Positions 1-8,081 of a DNA stretch of 64,000 bases are shown one piece after another. The position numbers and the translations under genes were made by a program. Position 1 is the first letter of the stretch, and the number at the start of each line of letters is the position of its first letter. Source of the stretch: Marinobacter persicus (GTDB lineage Bacteria; Pseudomonadota; Gammaproteobacteria; Pseudomonadales; Oleiphilaceae); the NCBI RefSeq assembly GCF_900114155.1, contig NZ_FOSC01000004.1, positions 62,001 through 126,000 on the forward strand, read 5' to 3'. Below the pieces are notes generated by a model, which was not told where the DNA came from, searched no databases, and was given only the letters and a program-made list of their open reading frames with translations.

Positions 1-94
1 CGTCCAACCAGTCTACGGTGTTCTGGTCCTCGCGCAGCATGTCCAGCATGGTTTGCGCCAGGGGGTGATCGTCTTCTACCAGCAGTATTCGCAT
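1..94 (-). CDS. OmpR-family response regulator, N-terminal fragment (QseB/PmrA-like)
   Basis: Only the first 31 codons are present; the gene runs off the left edge. The reading frame from the ATG at 94-92 begins MRILLVEDD, the classic start of a receiver domain, with the acidic pair that binds Mg2+ and a following TVDWLD that resembles QseB/PmrA-type regulators. The phosphoacceptor Asp and the DNA-binding domain lie outside the window. It is divergent from the operon starting at 261, and the space between holds two PmrA-type boxes, so it is a plausible regulator of that operon and of itself. Subfamily assignment is inference from a short segment. Confidence 0.8.
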   Translation of the reverse strand, partial: MRILLVEDDHPLAQTMLDMLREDQNTVDWLD

Positions 95-141
95 CGCTTG
101 CGCCCTGTTTGCCCTACCGCCCTAGAGTCTGCCACAGAAAG

Positions 142-207
142 CTTAAGGCGAGCTTAAGAATTCTGTCCGGTTTGGTTAAGGGTTGCTTAAGCCCTGGGCC
201 TTACTCT
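142..207 (+). promoter_or_regulatory. Tandem PmrA/QseB-type boxes and promoter of the 261-4574 operon
   Basis: Two direct-repeat boxes are visible. Box 1 is CTTAAG (142-147), five bases, CTTAAG (153-158). Box 2 is GTTAAG (175-180), five bases, CTTAAG (186-191). This fits the known PmrA/BasR consensus of two YTTAAK half-sites separated by five bases. A weak -10-like TTACTCT sits at 201-207, so box 2 would replace the -35 element, as in activated promoters of this class. The divergent response regulator gene starts at 94. Binding by that regulator is inference. Confidence 0.65.
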
Positions 208-260
208 GGCAATCGTGATGAAAAGGCATGAGGCCTTCTTTCGATTGCTGGAGTGCAGCC

Positions 261-968
261 ATGACCGACCCGATGACAATATCCGCCTGTTGCCCGCCGG
301 AGTCCCCGGACGTGGTGCCGGTGTTCCGGTGCGCCGGTCGCTGGCTCAGTGAGATTAAGGCCGACACCGAAACCGCCGCGAAAACCACCGCCTTTATTCG
401 CCGACGCTTCCTGCAGGCCTATGGCGCCGAGCCGGTGTTGCGGGTGCCGGGCCTATTGGCGTTGACCACGGCCCAGGGTTCGTTACTGGCTGCCGTGGGT
501 GTTCGTAGTGCCGGTCAGGAGCGTCTGTTTCTGGAGGACTATCTGTCCACGCCGGTGGAAACCGTGATGCCGGCCCCCGGTCAGGATCGCAACGACATTG
601 CTGAAATCGCGCATCTGGCGGGGGTGGAAGCAGGCGTGAGCCGATACCTGTTTGCGTCCCTGTCGCTGTGGCTGCACAACGCGGGCTTCCGCTGGGTGGT
701 CTGTACCGGCACCGATCAACTTCGTAACAGCTTCCACCGACTGGGCATTCCCACCCAGGTGATTGCCAACGCCGACCCTGCCCGACTTGCCGACGGTGGC
801 GCGGGCTGGGGACGTTACTACGAGCACCAGCCGGTGGTCATGGCCATTCGCGTGGCCGATGGTATTGCCGCATTGGAAAATGGCGGCTTGCTTCGACTGG
901 TGCAGCCCGTGGCGTCTGCAACGGTCAACCACGCCAACGGAGGTGCGGTTTATGGCCACCTTGCCTGA
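261..968 (+). CDS. Thermostable-haemolysin-family protein (GNAT-like fold)
   Basis: The product is 235 residues from the ATG at 261, chosen because GGAG at 250-253 is correctly spaced; an upstream in-frame start at 228 has no such signal. The sequence matches the thermostable haemolysin family, with the typical central stretch EIAHLAGVEAGVSRYLF followed by WLHNAGFRWVVCTGT. That family is related to GNAT and autoinducer-synthase acyltransferases, and no signal peptide or membrane segment is seen, so an acyltransferase role is more likely than a pore-forming toxin. It is first gene of a tight operon and overlaps the ligase gene by 17 bases. Its real substrate is unknown. Confidence 0.75.
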   Translation: MTDPMTISACCPPESPDVVPVFRCAGRWLSEIKADTETAAKTTAFIRRRFLQAYGAEPVLRVPGLLALTTAQGSLLAAVGVRSAGQERLFLEDYLSTPVETVMPAPGQDRNDIAEIAHLAGVEAGVSRYLFASLSLWLHNAGFRWVVCTGTDQLRNSFHRLGIPTQVIANADPARLADGGAGWGRYYEHQPVVMAIRVADGIAALENGGLLRLVQPVASATVNHANGGAVYGHLA

Positions 969-2502
969 ATACTTTCAACAACTACACGCGCAAGTGGAGC
1001 AGCACCCGGACCGGGTGGCATTGAAAGGCGCTGCTGGTGAACTGAGTTACGGCCAGATGTGGCAGGCCGCTGGTGAACTGGCGCAGCAATTGAAAGACCG
1101 TGGTGTCCGCCGGGTGGGGCTGTGCGGTGACAACTCCGTTGCCTGGGTGCTGGCGGACCTGGCGTGCCTGTTGGCGGATGTGGTGTGCGTTCCGGTACCG
1201 GTGTTCTTCTCCCGGGGTCAGACGAATCATTTAACCCAACGCGCGGCACTGGACGCCCTGCTGTTCAGCGACGCCTTGGCACCGAAAGCCGCCCAGTTGC
1301 TGGGCTATGGAGTGTCGCTGCAATCCCTGCCGGTGTTTCCGGCTCCGGCCCGGATGCCGGAGCAGACGGTCAAGATTACGTTCACCTCCGGCAGCACCGG
1401 CACACCCAAGGGGGTCTGTCTGTCGGCAGGCCAGATGACCGCCACCACTCTGGCACTGAAAGAGCGTTTGAAGCACGTCGAGCTTGAGCGACACCTTTGC
1501 ATCCTGCCGTTGGCCACCCTGCTTGAGAACATCGCGGGTGTATACCTGCCCCTGCTGATGGGCGCCACGGTCACCGTTGCCCCGTTGCAGAGTCTGGGAA
1601 TGAACGGTAGCAGTGGCTTGTCGCTGGAACAGCTGGTGGCTGGCATTCAGCAGCATCAGCCGCATTCCATGATTCTGGTGCCGGAATTGGCCATGGCCCT
1701 GGTTCACGCGGCCGAACAGGGTGAATTGAAACACCATGATTTCCGGTTCCTGGCCGTGGGTGGTGGTCGTGTGTCACCGGCGCTGCTGGCGCGAGCCGGA
1801 GCGGTGGAACTGCCGCTGTACGAGGGCTATGGCCTGTCCGAATGCGCGTCGGTGGTGGCGCTGAATGTGCCCGGCGCGGCTCGCGTCGGTACCGTGGGCC
1901 GTCCTCTGAACCATGTCGAGGTCCGGGTGGATGAGGATCGCCGCATTCTGGTTCAGGGTAATACCCATCTGGGCTACCTGGGGGATGAGCCGGTCGCCGA
2001 ACAGGATGACTGCTGGCTGGACACCGGGGATCTGGGGGCGCTCGACCCCGACGGGTTCCTCTCCGTCAACGGCCGGGCCAAGAATCTGCTGATCACCAGC
2101 TTTGGCCGCAATATCAGTCCGGAGTGGCTGGAGAGTGAATTGATCCAGGCGGTCGGTGCAAGGCAGGCCGTGGTGCTGGGCGATGGCGAAGTACAGCCGT
2201 TCGCCCTGTTGGTGGTGGGCGGTGGTCGTTCGGTTGAGGCGGTGCATAACGCCCTGGTCCGCCTGAATGAACGCCTGCCGGATTACGCCCGATTGAGCTC
2301 TGTCTACATCCGTCATCAACCGCTGACGGCCGGGCAGGGCTATGTCACGGCCAATGGCCGACCGATACGTCACCGACTGCAGGCGGACTTGCCGGTGTTA
2401 ATGGCAGACGCTTTATTCCTTTCCCTGAATGCTTCCGGAGCCGTGCCGTCGTCTCGCGCGGCTTCCTCCCATACCCGCAATACCCACTATCAGGAGTACT
2501 GA
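952..2502 (+). CDS. AMP-forming acyl ligase (ANL superfamily)
   Basis: The 516-residue protein starts at the ATG at 952 with GGAGG at 939-943; the frame is open further upstream but overlaps gene one deeply. It would activate a carboxylic acid as an acyl-adenylate. Visible motifs are the P-loop TFTSGSTGTPKG (about 143-154), YEGYGLSE (290-297), TGD (358-360), and the hinge region GRAKNLLITSFGRNISPEW (374-392). The A10 region reads TANGRP, so the usual catalytic lysine is arginine at 470. A C-terminal tail after about 480 is not conserved in the family. Substrate is unknown; neighbours suggest a fatty or small acid handed to the diiron enzyme or the acyltransferase. Confidence 0.85.
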   Translation: MATLPEYFQQLHAQVEQHPDRVALKGAAGELSYGQMWQAAGELAQQLKDRGVRRVGLCGDNSVAWVLADLACLLADVVCVPVPVFFSRGQTNHLTQRAALDALLFSDALAPKAAQLLGYGVSLQSLPVFPAPARMPEQTVKITFTSGSTGTPKGVCLSAGQMTATTLALKERLKHVELERHLCILPLATLLENIAGVYLPLLMGATVTVAPLQSLGMNGSSGLSLEQLVAGIQQHQPHSMILVPELAMALVHAAEQGELKHHDFRFLAVGGGRVSPALLARAGAVELPLYEGYGLSECASVVALNVPGAARVGTVGRPLNHVEVRVDEDRRILVQGNTHLGYLGDEPVAEQDDCWLDTGDLGALDPDGFLSVNGRAKNLLITSFGRNISPEWLESELIQAVGARQAVVLGDGEVQPFALLVVGGGRSVEAVHNALVRLNERLPDYARLSSVYIRHQPLTAGQGYVTANGRPIRHRLQADLPVLMADALFLSLNASGAVPSSRAASSHTRNTHYQEY

Positions 2503-2504
2503 TC

Positions 2505-3188
2505 ATGACTTTCTTTGAACAATTGCAATCTGAAACCGCCGAGGCCCGCGCCCACGTTACCAGTGCGCCCGTGATCACCGCCATCCGAGAGGGGCGCTTT
2601 AACCTGGAGGGCTACACCTGGTTCCTCACTCAGGCGTATCACCACGTCAAACATACCGTGCCACTGATGATGGCCTGTGGCGCGCAGTTGCCGGCGCGCC
2701 TGGAGTTTGTCCGCAAGGCCCTGGTGGAATACATCGATGAGGAATACGGCCACGACGAGTGGATTCTGGATGACCTGGTTGCCTGTGGTGAGGATCGTGA
2801 AATCATCCGCAACAGCCAGCCCGACACCAGCATTGAACTGATGGTGGCCTACCTTTACGACGCGATCCAGCGCGGCAACCCGGCCACCTTCTTTGGCATG
2901 GTGCAGGTGCTGGAAGGTACCTCCATAGAGCTGGCCACGCCGCTGGGCAAGGCCATCCAGACTCAGCTGGGCTTGCCGGACGAAGCCTTCAGTTACCTGT
3001 ATTCCCACGGAGAGCTGGACCAGGAGCACTTCGAATTCTTCCGCAACCTGATGAACGACATCACCGATCCGGACGACCAGAAGGCCATCATTCAGGCTGC
3101 CCGCATGGTTTACCGGCTGTATGGCGACATGTTGCACAACATTCCCCTGGAAACCGGTACCAAGGAGCCTGGACATGAAGCTGCGTGA
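2505..3188 (+). CDS. TenA-like / haem-oxygenase-like diiron oxidase family protein
   Basis: The 227-residue protein belongs to the all-helical TenA/haem-oxygenase-like fold that includes iron enzymes such as UndA and other HDO oxidases. Candidate metal ligands are present: acidic residues in EYIDEEYGHDEW (75-86, with H83), E137 in VLEGTS, and H168, D172 and H175 in SHGELDQEHFEFF. These resemble the HDO metal-binding pattern rather than the thiaminase Cys of true TenA. It starts two bases after the ligase stop and its end overlaps the SDR gene by 14 bases. The likely role is oxidative tailoring or decarboxylation of an acid; this is inference. Confidence 0.8.
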   Translation: MTFFEQLQSETAEARAHVTSAPVITAIREGRFNLEGYTWFLTQAYHHVKHTVPLMMACGAQLPARLEFVRKALVEYIDEEYGHDEWILDDLVACGEDREIIRNSQPDTSIELMVAYLYDAIQRGNPATFFGMVQVLEGTSIELATPLGKAIQTQLGLPDEAFSYLYSHGELDQEHFEFFRNLMNDITDPDDQKAIIQAARMVYRLYGDMLHNIPLETGTKEPGHEAA

Positions 3189-3951
3189 CCGCACGTTTCT
3201 GTTGCTGGGTGCATCGGGGGGGATTGGCCAGGCGCTGGTCAAGCCCCTGCAGGCGGCCGGGGCGCGGGTGATTACCGCGTCGCGGCAACCGGAAAATCTT
3301 TCACATCAGTCGGGGGTGGCCACGGCCCACCTGGACCTGGCGGCCGAGGATCTCGATCAGCAACTGATCCGGCTGAGTGAGTCTTACCCCGATATTGATG
3401 GCGTGATCCATTGTGCCGGCCAGAATCGCTTTGCTGCCCTTGAGGATATGACGGTGTCGCAGATAGACGCCCAGTTGGACGTCAACCTGCGCTCGGCCAT
3501 GATACTGGCCCGGCACTTTGTGCCCCGGTTCCGGCAAGCGGGCACCGGCGCCCTGGTATTTATCGGCTCCACCTTCGGCAGCATCGGCTTTCCCGGTTAC
3601 ACCGGTTACTGCGCCAGCAAATTCGGGGTGCGGGGATTCAGTGAAGCATTGCGCCGAGAGTTGGCGGATACGCCGGTACAGGTCGTTTACGTGGCTCCCC
3701 GCGCCACCCAAACCGCCATGAACCCCACCGAAGTGGAGGAATTGAACCGCGCGCTGGGCAACAAAATGGATGCGCCGGAGCAGGTGGCCAACCACATTCT
3801 GGCGGCGATGCAGAAAGATGAGCGCCGTCGTTTCCTGGGCTGGCCTGAAAAGGCGTTTGTCGTGATTAATGGTCTCTTCCCGAAGATAGTGGACAAGGCC
3901 ATGTTGAAGCAGTTGCCGGTGATCCACCGGTTTCTGAAAGGAGGTGTGTGA
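3175..3951 (+). CDS. SDR family NAD(P)-dependent oxidoreductase
   Basis: The start at ATG 3175 follows AAGGAG at 3161-3166 and begins MKLRDRTFLLLGASGGIG, a Rossmann dinucleotide motif. The catalytic pattern is present: Ser in FIGSTFGS, then YTGYCASK with the Tyr-x3-Lys pair. Length (258 residues) is normal for a classical SDR. It overlaps the diiron gene upstream and the TPR gene downstream (TGATG), which shows co-transcription. It most likely reduces or oxidises a carbonyl or hydroxyl on the cluster product. Substrate cannot be read from sequence. Confidence 0.88.
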   Translation: MKLRDRTFLLLGASGGIGQALVKPLQAAGARVITASRQPENLSHQSGVATAHLDLAAEDLDQQLIRLSESYPDIDGVIHCAGQNRFAALEDMTVSQIDAQLDVNLRSAMILARHFVPRFRQAGTGALVFIGSTFGSIGFPGYTGYCASKFGVRGFSEALRRELADTPVQVVYVAPRATQTAMNPTEVEELNRALGNKMDAPEQVANHILAAMQKDERRRFLGWPEKAFVVINGLFPKIVDKAMLKQLPVIHRFLKGGV

Positions 3952-4574
3952 TGATACGAACACTGATTCTGTCTTTATTGGTCGTGCTGACGACGCCGGC
4001 GTGGGCAGCGGATATGGCCTCGGAGCTGGCCGGCATCCAGTCACGCTGGGATGAAATCCAGTACCAGATGCCGGAGGACAAAAAAGAGGCGGCCTTTGAG
4101 AAGCTCGCCAGGGAAACCGAACAACTGGTGAGTCGTTACCCGGATAAGGCGGAGCCGCTGATCTGGCAGGGCATTGTGTTGAGCACCTATGCCGGCGCCA
4201 AGGGCGGGCTGGGTGCCCTGGGTGTGGTGAAAGATGCCAAAGTCGCTCTGGAAAAAGCGATTGAGATCGATCCCGACGCTCTTAACGGCTCGGCCTATAC
4301 TTCCTTGGGCAGTCTGTATTATCAGGTTCCGGGCTGGCCACTGGGTTTTGGCGATGACGACAAGGCAAAAGCCTACCTGCAAAAGGCGCTGGCGCTGAAC
4401 CCGGACGGCCTGGACCCGAATTATTTCTTCGGGGATTTCCTGCTTGAACAGGACGAGCCGGAAAGAGCCCGAGTGTATCTGCAAAAAGCGCTGGCAGCGC
4501 CGGCCCGCCCGGGGCGATCCATTGCCGACGCTGGCCGAAAACAGGAAGCCCAGGAACGCCTGGACCGGATTTGA
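3951..4574 (+). CDS. Exported TPR-repeat protein, function unknown
   Basis: The 207-residue product starts at ATG 3951, six bases after AAGGAGG at 3938-3944; a GTG three bases earlier is also in frame. A signal peptide ends at AWAADM. The mature part has TPR-like helical pairs (KVALEKAIEIDPDA, KAYLQKALALNPDG, RVYLQKALAAP), so it is likely a periplasmic scaffold. The start overlaps the SDR stop by one base. Its place as last gene of a cytoplasmic enzyme operon is odd, and hints that the pathway product acts at or crosses the envelope. Confidence 0.75.
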   Translation: MIRTLILSLLVVLTTPAWAADMASELAGIQSRWDEIQYQMPEDKKEAAFEKLARETEQLVSRYPDKAEPLIWQGIVLSTYAGAKGGLGALGVVKDAKVALEKAIEIDPDALNGSAYTSLGSLYYQVPGWPLGFGDDDKAKAYLQKALALNPDGLDPNYFFGDFLLEQDEPERARVYLQKALAAPARPGRSIADAGRKQEAQERLDRI

Positions 4575-4577
4575 GTC

Positions 4578-4607
4578 AGTATGACCAGCTACCTGGCTGG
4601 TCATACT
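4578..4607. terminator. Perfect 12-bp hairpin after the five-gene operon
   Basis: Arms AGTATGACCAGC (4578-4589) and GCTGGTCATACT (4596-4607) pair perfectly around a six-base loop. The hairpin begins three bases after the TPR stop codon. There is no clear T-run, so it may act as a weak terminator or a 3' end stabiliser. Confidence 0.5.
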
Positions 4608-4667
4608 CTATGATGGTGTCGGCTTATCGCTGCTATAAGAAAACAGCATTTCACCTTTATGCCGTTT

Positions 4668-4677
4668 GCATATATGC
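4668..4677. promoter_or_regulatory. AT-rich palindrome in the MBL-SulP promoter region
   Basis: GCATATATGC is a perfect 10-bp palindrome located 54 bases upstream of the MBL-hydrolase start, flanked by TTT and TTA. Sulfide/persulfide genes in proteobacteria are often controlled by ArsR-type repressors (BigR/SqrR) binding AT-rich palindromes over the -10 region. Assigning this site to such a repressor is inference; no repressor gene is in the window. Confidence 0.3.
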
Positions 4678-4731
4678 TTAGATCAAAGTATAGGATTCTT
4701 GAGCATTTGACGACATCAGAGGTGAAACGCC

Positions 4732-5598
4732 ATGAGCCAGCCCATCGTCCAGCATTTCTTTGACGAACCGACCAACACGTTCAGCTATGTGGTGCGGGAC
4801 CCGGACAGCCAGGCCTGCGCCATTATCGATTCGGTGCTGGATTTTGATTACGCCGCCGGCCGCACCGATGTGCGCTCCGCGAACGAGATCATCGAATATG
4901 TGAAAGACCAGGACCTGACTGTTGAGTGGATCCTGGAGACCCACGTGCACGCTGACCACCTGTCCGCCGCCCCCTATCTGCATGACAAGCTCGGCGGTAA
5001 AACCGGTATCGGTGCCAACATTACCGTGGTGCAGGATGTGTTCGGCAAGGCCTTCAACGCGGGCACCGAGTTCGCCCGGGATGGCAGTCAGTTTGACCGG
5101 CTGTTCGAGGAAGGCGATACCTTCGCCATCGGCAACCTGAAAGGCCGGGTACTGCACACCCCGGGCCATACTCCGGCCTGCCTGACCTACGTGATCGGGG
5201 ACGCGGGTTTTGTCGGCGATACTCTGTTCATGCCGGATTTTGGCACCGCCCGCTGTGATTTTCCCGGCGGGGATGCCCGCACCCTGTATCAGTCCATCCA
5301 GAAAGTACTGGCGCTTCCGCCGGAAACCCGTTTGTTCATGTGTCACGACTACGGCACGCCGGAGCGTGATGAATTCCTGTATATGACCACGGTGGCCGAA
5401 GAGCGTGAAGCCAACGTGCATGTGCATGAAGGCGTCAGCGAAGACGAGTTTGTGAAAATGCGTAGCGAGCGGGATGCGACGCTGGATATGCCGCGTTTGA
5501 TCCTGCCCTCGGTTCAGGTCAACATGCGCGCCGGTGAAATGCCGCCGGCCGAGGACAACGGCCAGGTATACCTGAAGGTGCCCATCAACCTGTTCTGA
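4732..5598 (+). CDS. MBL-fold hydrolase, persulfide dioxygenase-like (Blh type)
   Basis: The 288-residue protein carries the metallo-beta-lactamase metal site THVHADH (70-76), H146 in HTPGH, D163 in VGDTLF and H205 in CHDYG. The stretch DFGTARCDFPGGDA is typical of the ETHE1/Blh branch, which oxidises glutathione persulfide to sulfite. Start ATG 4732 follows AGAGGTGA. It is seven bases upstream of the SulP gene; the pairing is consistent with sulfide detoxification followed by sulfur-oxyanion transport. Glyoxalase II activity is the main alternative, but the motif context favours persulfide. Confidence 0.85.
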   Translation: MSQPIVQHFFDEPTNTFSYVVRDPDSQACAIIDSVLDFDYAAGRTDVRSANEIIEYVKDQDLTVEWILETHVHADHLSAAPYLHDKLGGKTGIGANITVVQDVFGKAFNAGTEFARDGSQFDRLFEEGDTFAIGNLKGRVLHTPGHTPACLTYVIGDAGFVGDTLFMPDFGTARCDFPGGDARTLYQSIQKVLALPPETRLFMCHDYGTPERDEFLYMTTVAEEREANVHVHEGVSEDEFVKMRSERDATLDMPRLILPSVQVNMRAGEMPPAEDNGQVYLKVPINLF

Positions 5599-5605
5599 GC
5601 CGCGC

Positions 5606-7339
5606 ATGAACGTGAAACGCTATTTGCCCATTCTGGACTGGGCGCCCCGTTACGGTCGTGATCAGGCCACCAGTGATATGGTGGCTGCGGTCATTGTTAC
5701 TGTTATGCTGATTCCCCAGTCCCTGGCCTACGCGCTGCTCGCCGGTTTGCCGGCGCAGGTGGGGCTGTACGCCAGCATCCTGCCGTTGGTGATTTATGCC
5801 ATTTTCGGCACCAGCCGCACCCTGTCGGTGGGGCCGGTGGCCGTCGCCTCGCTGATGACGGCTGCTGCCCTGGCCCCCATCGCCGAAGCGGGCACCAGTG
5901 CCTACATTGCCGGGGCGGTGCTGCTGGCGGTGATGTCCGGCATCATGCTCACCCTCATGGGCGTGTTCCGGCTTGGCTTTCTGGCCAACTTCCTCAGCCA
6001 TCCGGTGATCTCCGGCTTTATCACCGCCTCGGGCATCGTGATCGGGGCCAGCCAGCTCAAGCACATTTTTGGCGTGGAAGCTTCCGGACATAATCTAATC
6101 GAGATTATCCATGCCATAGGTGTTTCCATCGGTGAAACCAATGGCTACACCCTTGCCATCGGGGTGGGTGCCTGGGCGTTTCTGATGCTGGCGCGCAAAC
6201 ATGTGAAACCTTTGCTCAAGGGCCTGGGCATCAAGCCGAGGCTGGCGGACATTCTCGCCAAAACCGCGCCCATTCTGGCGGTGGTGGTGACTACCTTGCT
6301 GGCCTGGTTTTTCAACCTGGACGAGAAAGGCGTTCGCCTGGTGGGGGCGGTGCCGTCCGGCCTGCCTGAATTTACCATGCCCCCGCTGGACACCGGCCTT
6401 TGGTCCCAGCTGGCCGTGAGCGCGCTGCTGATCAGCGTGGTGGGTTTTGTGGAATCGGTGTCGGTGGGCCAGACCCTGGCCGCCAAGCGCCGGCAACGTA
6501 TCGACCCGGACCAGGAACTGATTGGCCTGGGCACCGCCAACCTTGGCTCTGGCTTTTCCGGTGGTATGCCGGTTACCGGTGGCTTTTCCCGTTCAGTGGT
6601 GAATTTTGAAGCCGGTGCGGAAACGCCGGCTTCCGGCGCCTATGCTGCCGTGGGCATTGCCCTGGCCACCCTGTTTCTGACGCCGGCCATTGCTTATCTG
6701 CCGCAGGCCACGCTGGCGGCGACCATTATTGTGGCAGTCACCACGCTGATTGACCTGCCCGCCCTTGGCCGCACGTACCGCTATTCCCGCACCGATTTCG
6801 GCGCCATGCTGGCGACCATTGTGCTGACCCTGGTGCACAGTGTGGAAGCCGGCATCATCGCCGGTGTGGCGCTGTCCATTGGGCTGTTCCTGTTCCGCAC
6901 CAGCCGGCCGCACTGCGCCGTGGTGGGCCGGGTGCCCGGCACGGAACACTTCCGCAACGTGTTGCGCCACGATGTCGAGTTGTGTCCGAAGGTGACCTTC
7001 CTGAGGGTGGATGAAAGCCTGTACTTCGCCAACGCCCGTTTCCTTGAAGAAACCGTGCTGGACCTGATTACCCGGGAGCCGGAGCTGACCGATGTGGTGT
7101 TGGTGTGCCCGGCGGTGAATCTGGTGGACGCCTCGGCTCTTGAAAGTCTGGAAGCGATCAACGAGCGGCTGCATGACGCCGGTGTCCGGCTACACTTGTC
7201 AGAGGTGAAGGGGCCGGTGATGGATCGCCTTAAGGGCACCGAGTTTCTGGCACATCTGGCCGGCCGGGTATTTCTGAGTACCTTTGAGGCCTGGCAGGCG
7301 TTGACCAACAAGCCGGACCGGATGATGTGCAGCAAGTGA
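5606..7339 (+). CDS. SulP-family anion transporter with STAS domain
   Basis: The 577-residue protein starts with NVKRYLPILDWAPRY and the SulP signature region IPQSLAYALLAGLPAQVGLYAS. About eleven to twelve hydrophobic segments fill residues 25-430, and a C-terminal STAS domain (about 445-560) contains DASALESL, the segment that is phosphorylated in anti-sigma antagonists. Family members move sulfate, sulfite, bicarbonate or other anions. It is co-transcribed with the persulfide-dioxygenase-like gene, which supports a sulfur oxyanion as substrate. Confidence 0.9.
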   Translation: MNVKRYLPILDWAPRYGRDQATSDMVAAVIVTVMLIPQSLAYALLAGLPAQVGLYASILPLVIYAIFGTSRTLSVGPVAVASLMTAAALAPIAEAGTSAYIAGAVLLAVMSGIMLTLMGVFRLGFLANFLSHPVISGFITASGIVIGASQLKHIFGVEASGHNLIEIIHAIGVSIGETNGYTLAIGVGAWAFLMLARKHVKPLLKGLGIKPRLADILAKTAPILAVVVTTLLAWFFNLDEKGVRLVGAVPSGLPEFTMPPLDTGLWSQLAVSALLISVVGFVESVSVGQTLAAKRRQRIDPDQELIGLGTANLGSGFSGGMPVTGGFSRSVVNFEAGAETPASGAYAAVGIALATLFLTPAIAYLPQATLAATIIVAVTTLIDLPALGRTYRYSRTDFGAMLATIVLTLVHSVEAGIIAGVALSIGLFLFRTSRPHCAVVGRVPGTEHFRNVLRHDVELCPKVTFLRVDESLYFANARFLEETVLDLITREPELTDVVLVCPAVNLVDASALESLEAINERLHDAGVRLHLSEVKGPVMDRLKGTEFLAHLAGRVFLSTFEAWQALTNKPDRMMCSK

Positions 7340-7421
7340 TCCTGTTGAACAAAACCCGGGTATCAGTAGCATCGCCCCCTAGATCACTCAATGTGGAAGT
7401 TCTGAATACCGGTGAAGCGCC

Positions 7422-8081
7422 ATGGGAATGACTGAAAATCTGCTGTCGACCGGCCAATGGCTGGTGACGGCTGTTCTGTTCGCATTCATTCTGCTGGCGG
7501 CGGTGCGCAGCATTGACTGGCAAACCCTGCGCAGAGACAACGCCCTGCAGCATTCGCTGTTTGGCGCGGCGGTAATTCTCGGGTTTGTCTGGCAACTGCG
7601 GGCGGGTATTTCACCGGGGCTGTCCATCCACATTTTTGGTATCACCGTGATCACGCTGATGCTGGGCTGGGGCCTGGCAGTCCTGAGCGGTTTGATGGCG
7701 CTGGTGATCACTGTTGTCACCGGCAAGGAACCACCGGTGATGTACGCGGCCAACGCGCTCATTACCGTGATGATTCCCGCACTGGTCACCCACGCCATCA
7801 TGTTGTGGGAGCGCCGCCGCAATTTCCGTAACTTCTTCGCCTATATTTTCTTCTGCGGTTTCTTCGCGGCGGGTTTCTCGGTGGCGGCCGCGGGCCTGGT
7901 GATGTGTCTGTTGCTCTGGACCGGCGGGGTCTACAGCTTTGACGAGCTGATACACGAGTACATCCGCTACCTGCCCCTGTTCATGATTCCGGAAGGCTTT
8001 ATCAACGGTGCGTTTGTCACCGGCCTGATGGTGTTCCATCCGGACCGCCTGAGTACGCTGGACCAGCGCCGCTACCGTTGA
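7422..8081 (+). CDS. CbiM-like integral membrane protein (ECF permease-related)
   Basis: The 219-residue protein has about six hydrophobic segments and resembles the energy-coupling factor permease/CbiM-like family, including LFMIPEGFINGAFVTGL near the C-terminus. No CbiQ, CbiO or CbiN gene is nearby, so a complete metal importer is not supported. Two in-frame ATGs exist (7422 and 7428). It lies 82 bases after the SulP gene, possibly in the same transcript, and its end overlaps the convergent GGDEF-EAL gene by ten bases. Substrate unknown. Confidence 0.7.
   Translation: MGMTENLLSTGQWLVTAVLFAFILLAAVRSIDWQTLRRDNALQHSLFGAAVILGFVWQLRAGISPGLSIHIFGITVITLMLGWGLAVLSGLMALVITVVTGKEPPVMYAANALITVMIPALVTHAIMLWERRRNFRNFFAYIFFCGFFAAGFSVAAAGLVMCLLLWTGGVYSFDELIHEYIRYLPLFMIPEGFINGAFVTGLMVFHPDRLSTLDQRRYR

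Noticed and set aside
261..968. Secreted pore-forming haemolysin
   Set aside because: The family name is historical. No signal peptide or membrane-spanning pattern is present, and the enzyme neighbourhood points to an acyltransferase.
7422..8081. Complete cobalt/nickel ECF importer
   Set aside because: Only a CbiM-like membrane protein is present; CbiQ, CbiO and CbiN are absent nearby.
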